From positions 1-5,079 of the forward strand of contig CAJOPO010000198.1 of NCBI GenBank assembly GCA_905236315.1: a DNA stretch of 5,079 bases, written 5' to 3'. Source of the stretch: an uncultured Treponema sp. (GTDB taxonomy: Bacteria > Spirochaetota > Spirochaetia > Treponematales > Treponemataceae). Below the pieces are notes generated by a model. That model saw nothing but the letters and a program-made list of their open reading frames with translations. It did no database searches and was not told the origin of the DNA. Made by a program: the position numbers and the translations under genes. Positions 5,027 through 5,079 of this stretch are shown piece after piece. The first letter of the stretch is position 1; every line of letters starts with the position of its first letter.

Positions 5027-5066
5027 GCAGTCATTTTGAGCGTAGCGAAAAATCTATAAAGACTGC
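5027..5066. repeat. Copy of a widespread short intergenic repeat (TCATTTTGAGCGTAGCGAAAAATCT type)
   Basis: The sequence 5031-5055 closely resembles a repeat that I recall as TCATTCTGAGCGAAGCGAAGAATCT, seen scattered between genes in many Clostridia and other phyla. It is often mis-translated as peptides such as SHFERSEKS. Here it is bounded by perfect 6-bp inverted ends, GCAGTC (5027-5032) and GACTGC (5061-5066), and contains ATTTT/AAAAT arms. A further small stem, GCGG-GTTT-CCGC, follows at 5065-5076, and the element may continue past the right edge. The identity is from memory. Confidence 0.55.
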
Positions 5067-5079
5067 GGGTTTCCGCTCA

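Noticed and set aside
5011..5079. ATG-started frame open to the right edge (MLKFSSSHFERSEKS...)
   Set aside because: The SHFERSEKS stretch is a translation of the intergenic repeat, a frequent annotation artefact, and no good ribosome site is present.

Overview
This is a low-GC window (roughly one third G+C by eye) from what looks like an anaerobic Firmicute of class Clostridia, most likely Lachnospiraceae or a close relative. The guess rests on AT-rich codon use, strong AGGAGG-type ribosome sites, a CitA/DcuS-type two-component pair, and the 'GLPGGFFIYEA ... GGSFRGMVHPEDI' type of PAS-GGDEF protein that I associate with that family. No rRNA, tRNA, CRISPR array or transposase gene is visible.

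Left part (1-3526, all minus strand): a four-gene, operon-like block read right to left. It encodes a membrane sensor histidine kinase (3526-2279), its CitB/DcuR-type response regulator (2252-1494), a 319-residue GGDEF protein (1441-482), and the first 163 codons of a PAS-GGDEF protein (489 to beyond the left edge). The last two overlap by 8 bp. The arrangement suggests that an extracellular small-molecule signal, probably a carboxylate, is linked to cyclic-dinucleotide synthesis. A second promoter may lie between the regulator and the first GGDEF gene.

Middle (3527-3863): a 337-bp divergent intergenic region with little coding potential. It holds a possible leaderless promoter for the kinase, a perfect 13-bp inverted repeat, several copies of a TTTTGAAAG-type motif, an extended -10 promoter for the plus-strand gene, and a long hairpin that fills the leader of that gene up to its ribosome site.

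Right part: one plus-strand gene (3864-4820) encoding an unusual protein. A three-helix SemiSWEET/PQ-loop-like membrane unit is followed by a charged linker and a soluble SGNH-hydrolase-like domain that appears to lack the catalytic Ser and His. A strong Shine-Dalgarno and in-frame ATG at the domain border suggest a second, soluble product, or a recent fusion of two genes. It is followed by five 13-bp dyad units at an exact 22-bp period, apparently forming back-to-back terminators. The end of the window (4946-5079) is non-coding and holds a copy of what looks like a widespread short intergenic repeat.

The most unusual items are the SemiSWEET/pseudo-SGNH fusion with its internal start, the 22-bp dyad array, the motif array and leader hairpin in the divergent region, and a GGDEF domain with Asn in place of a guanine-contacting Asp.
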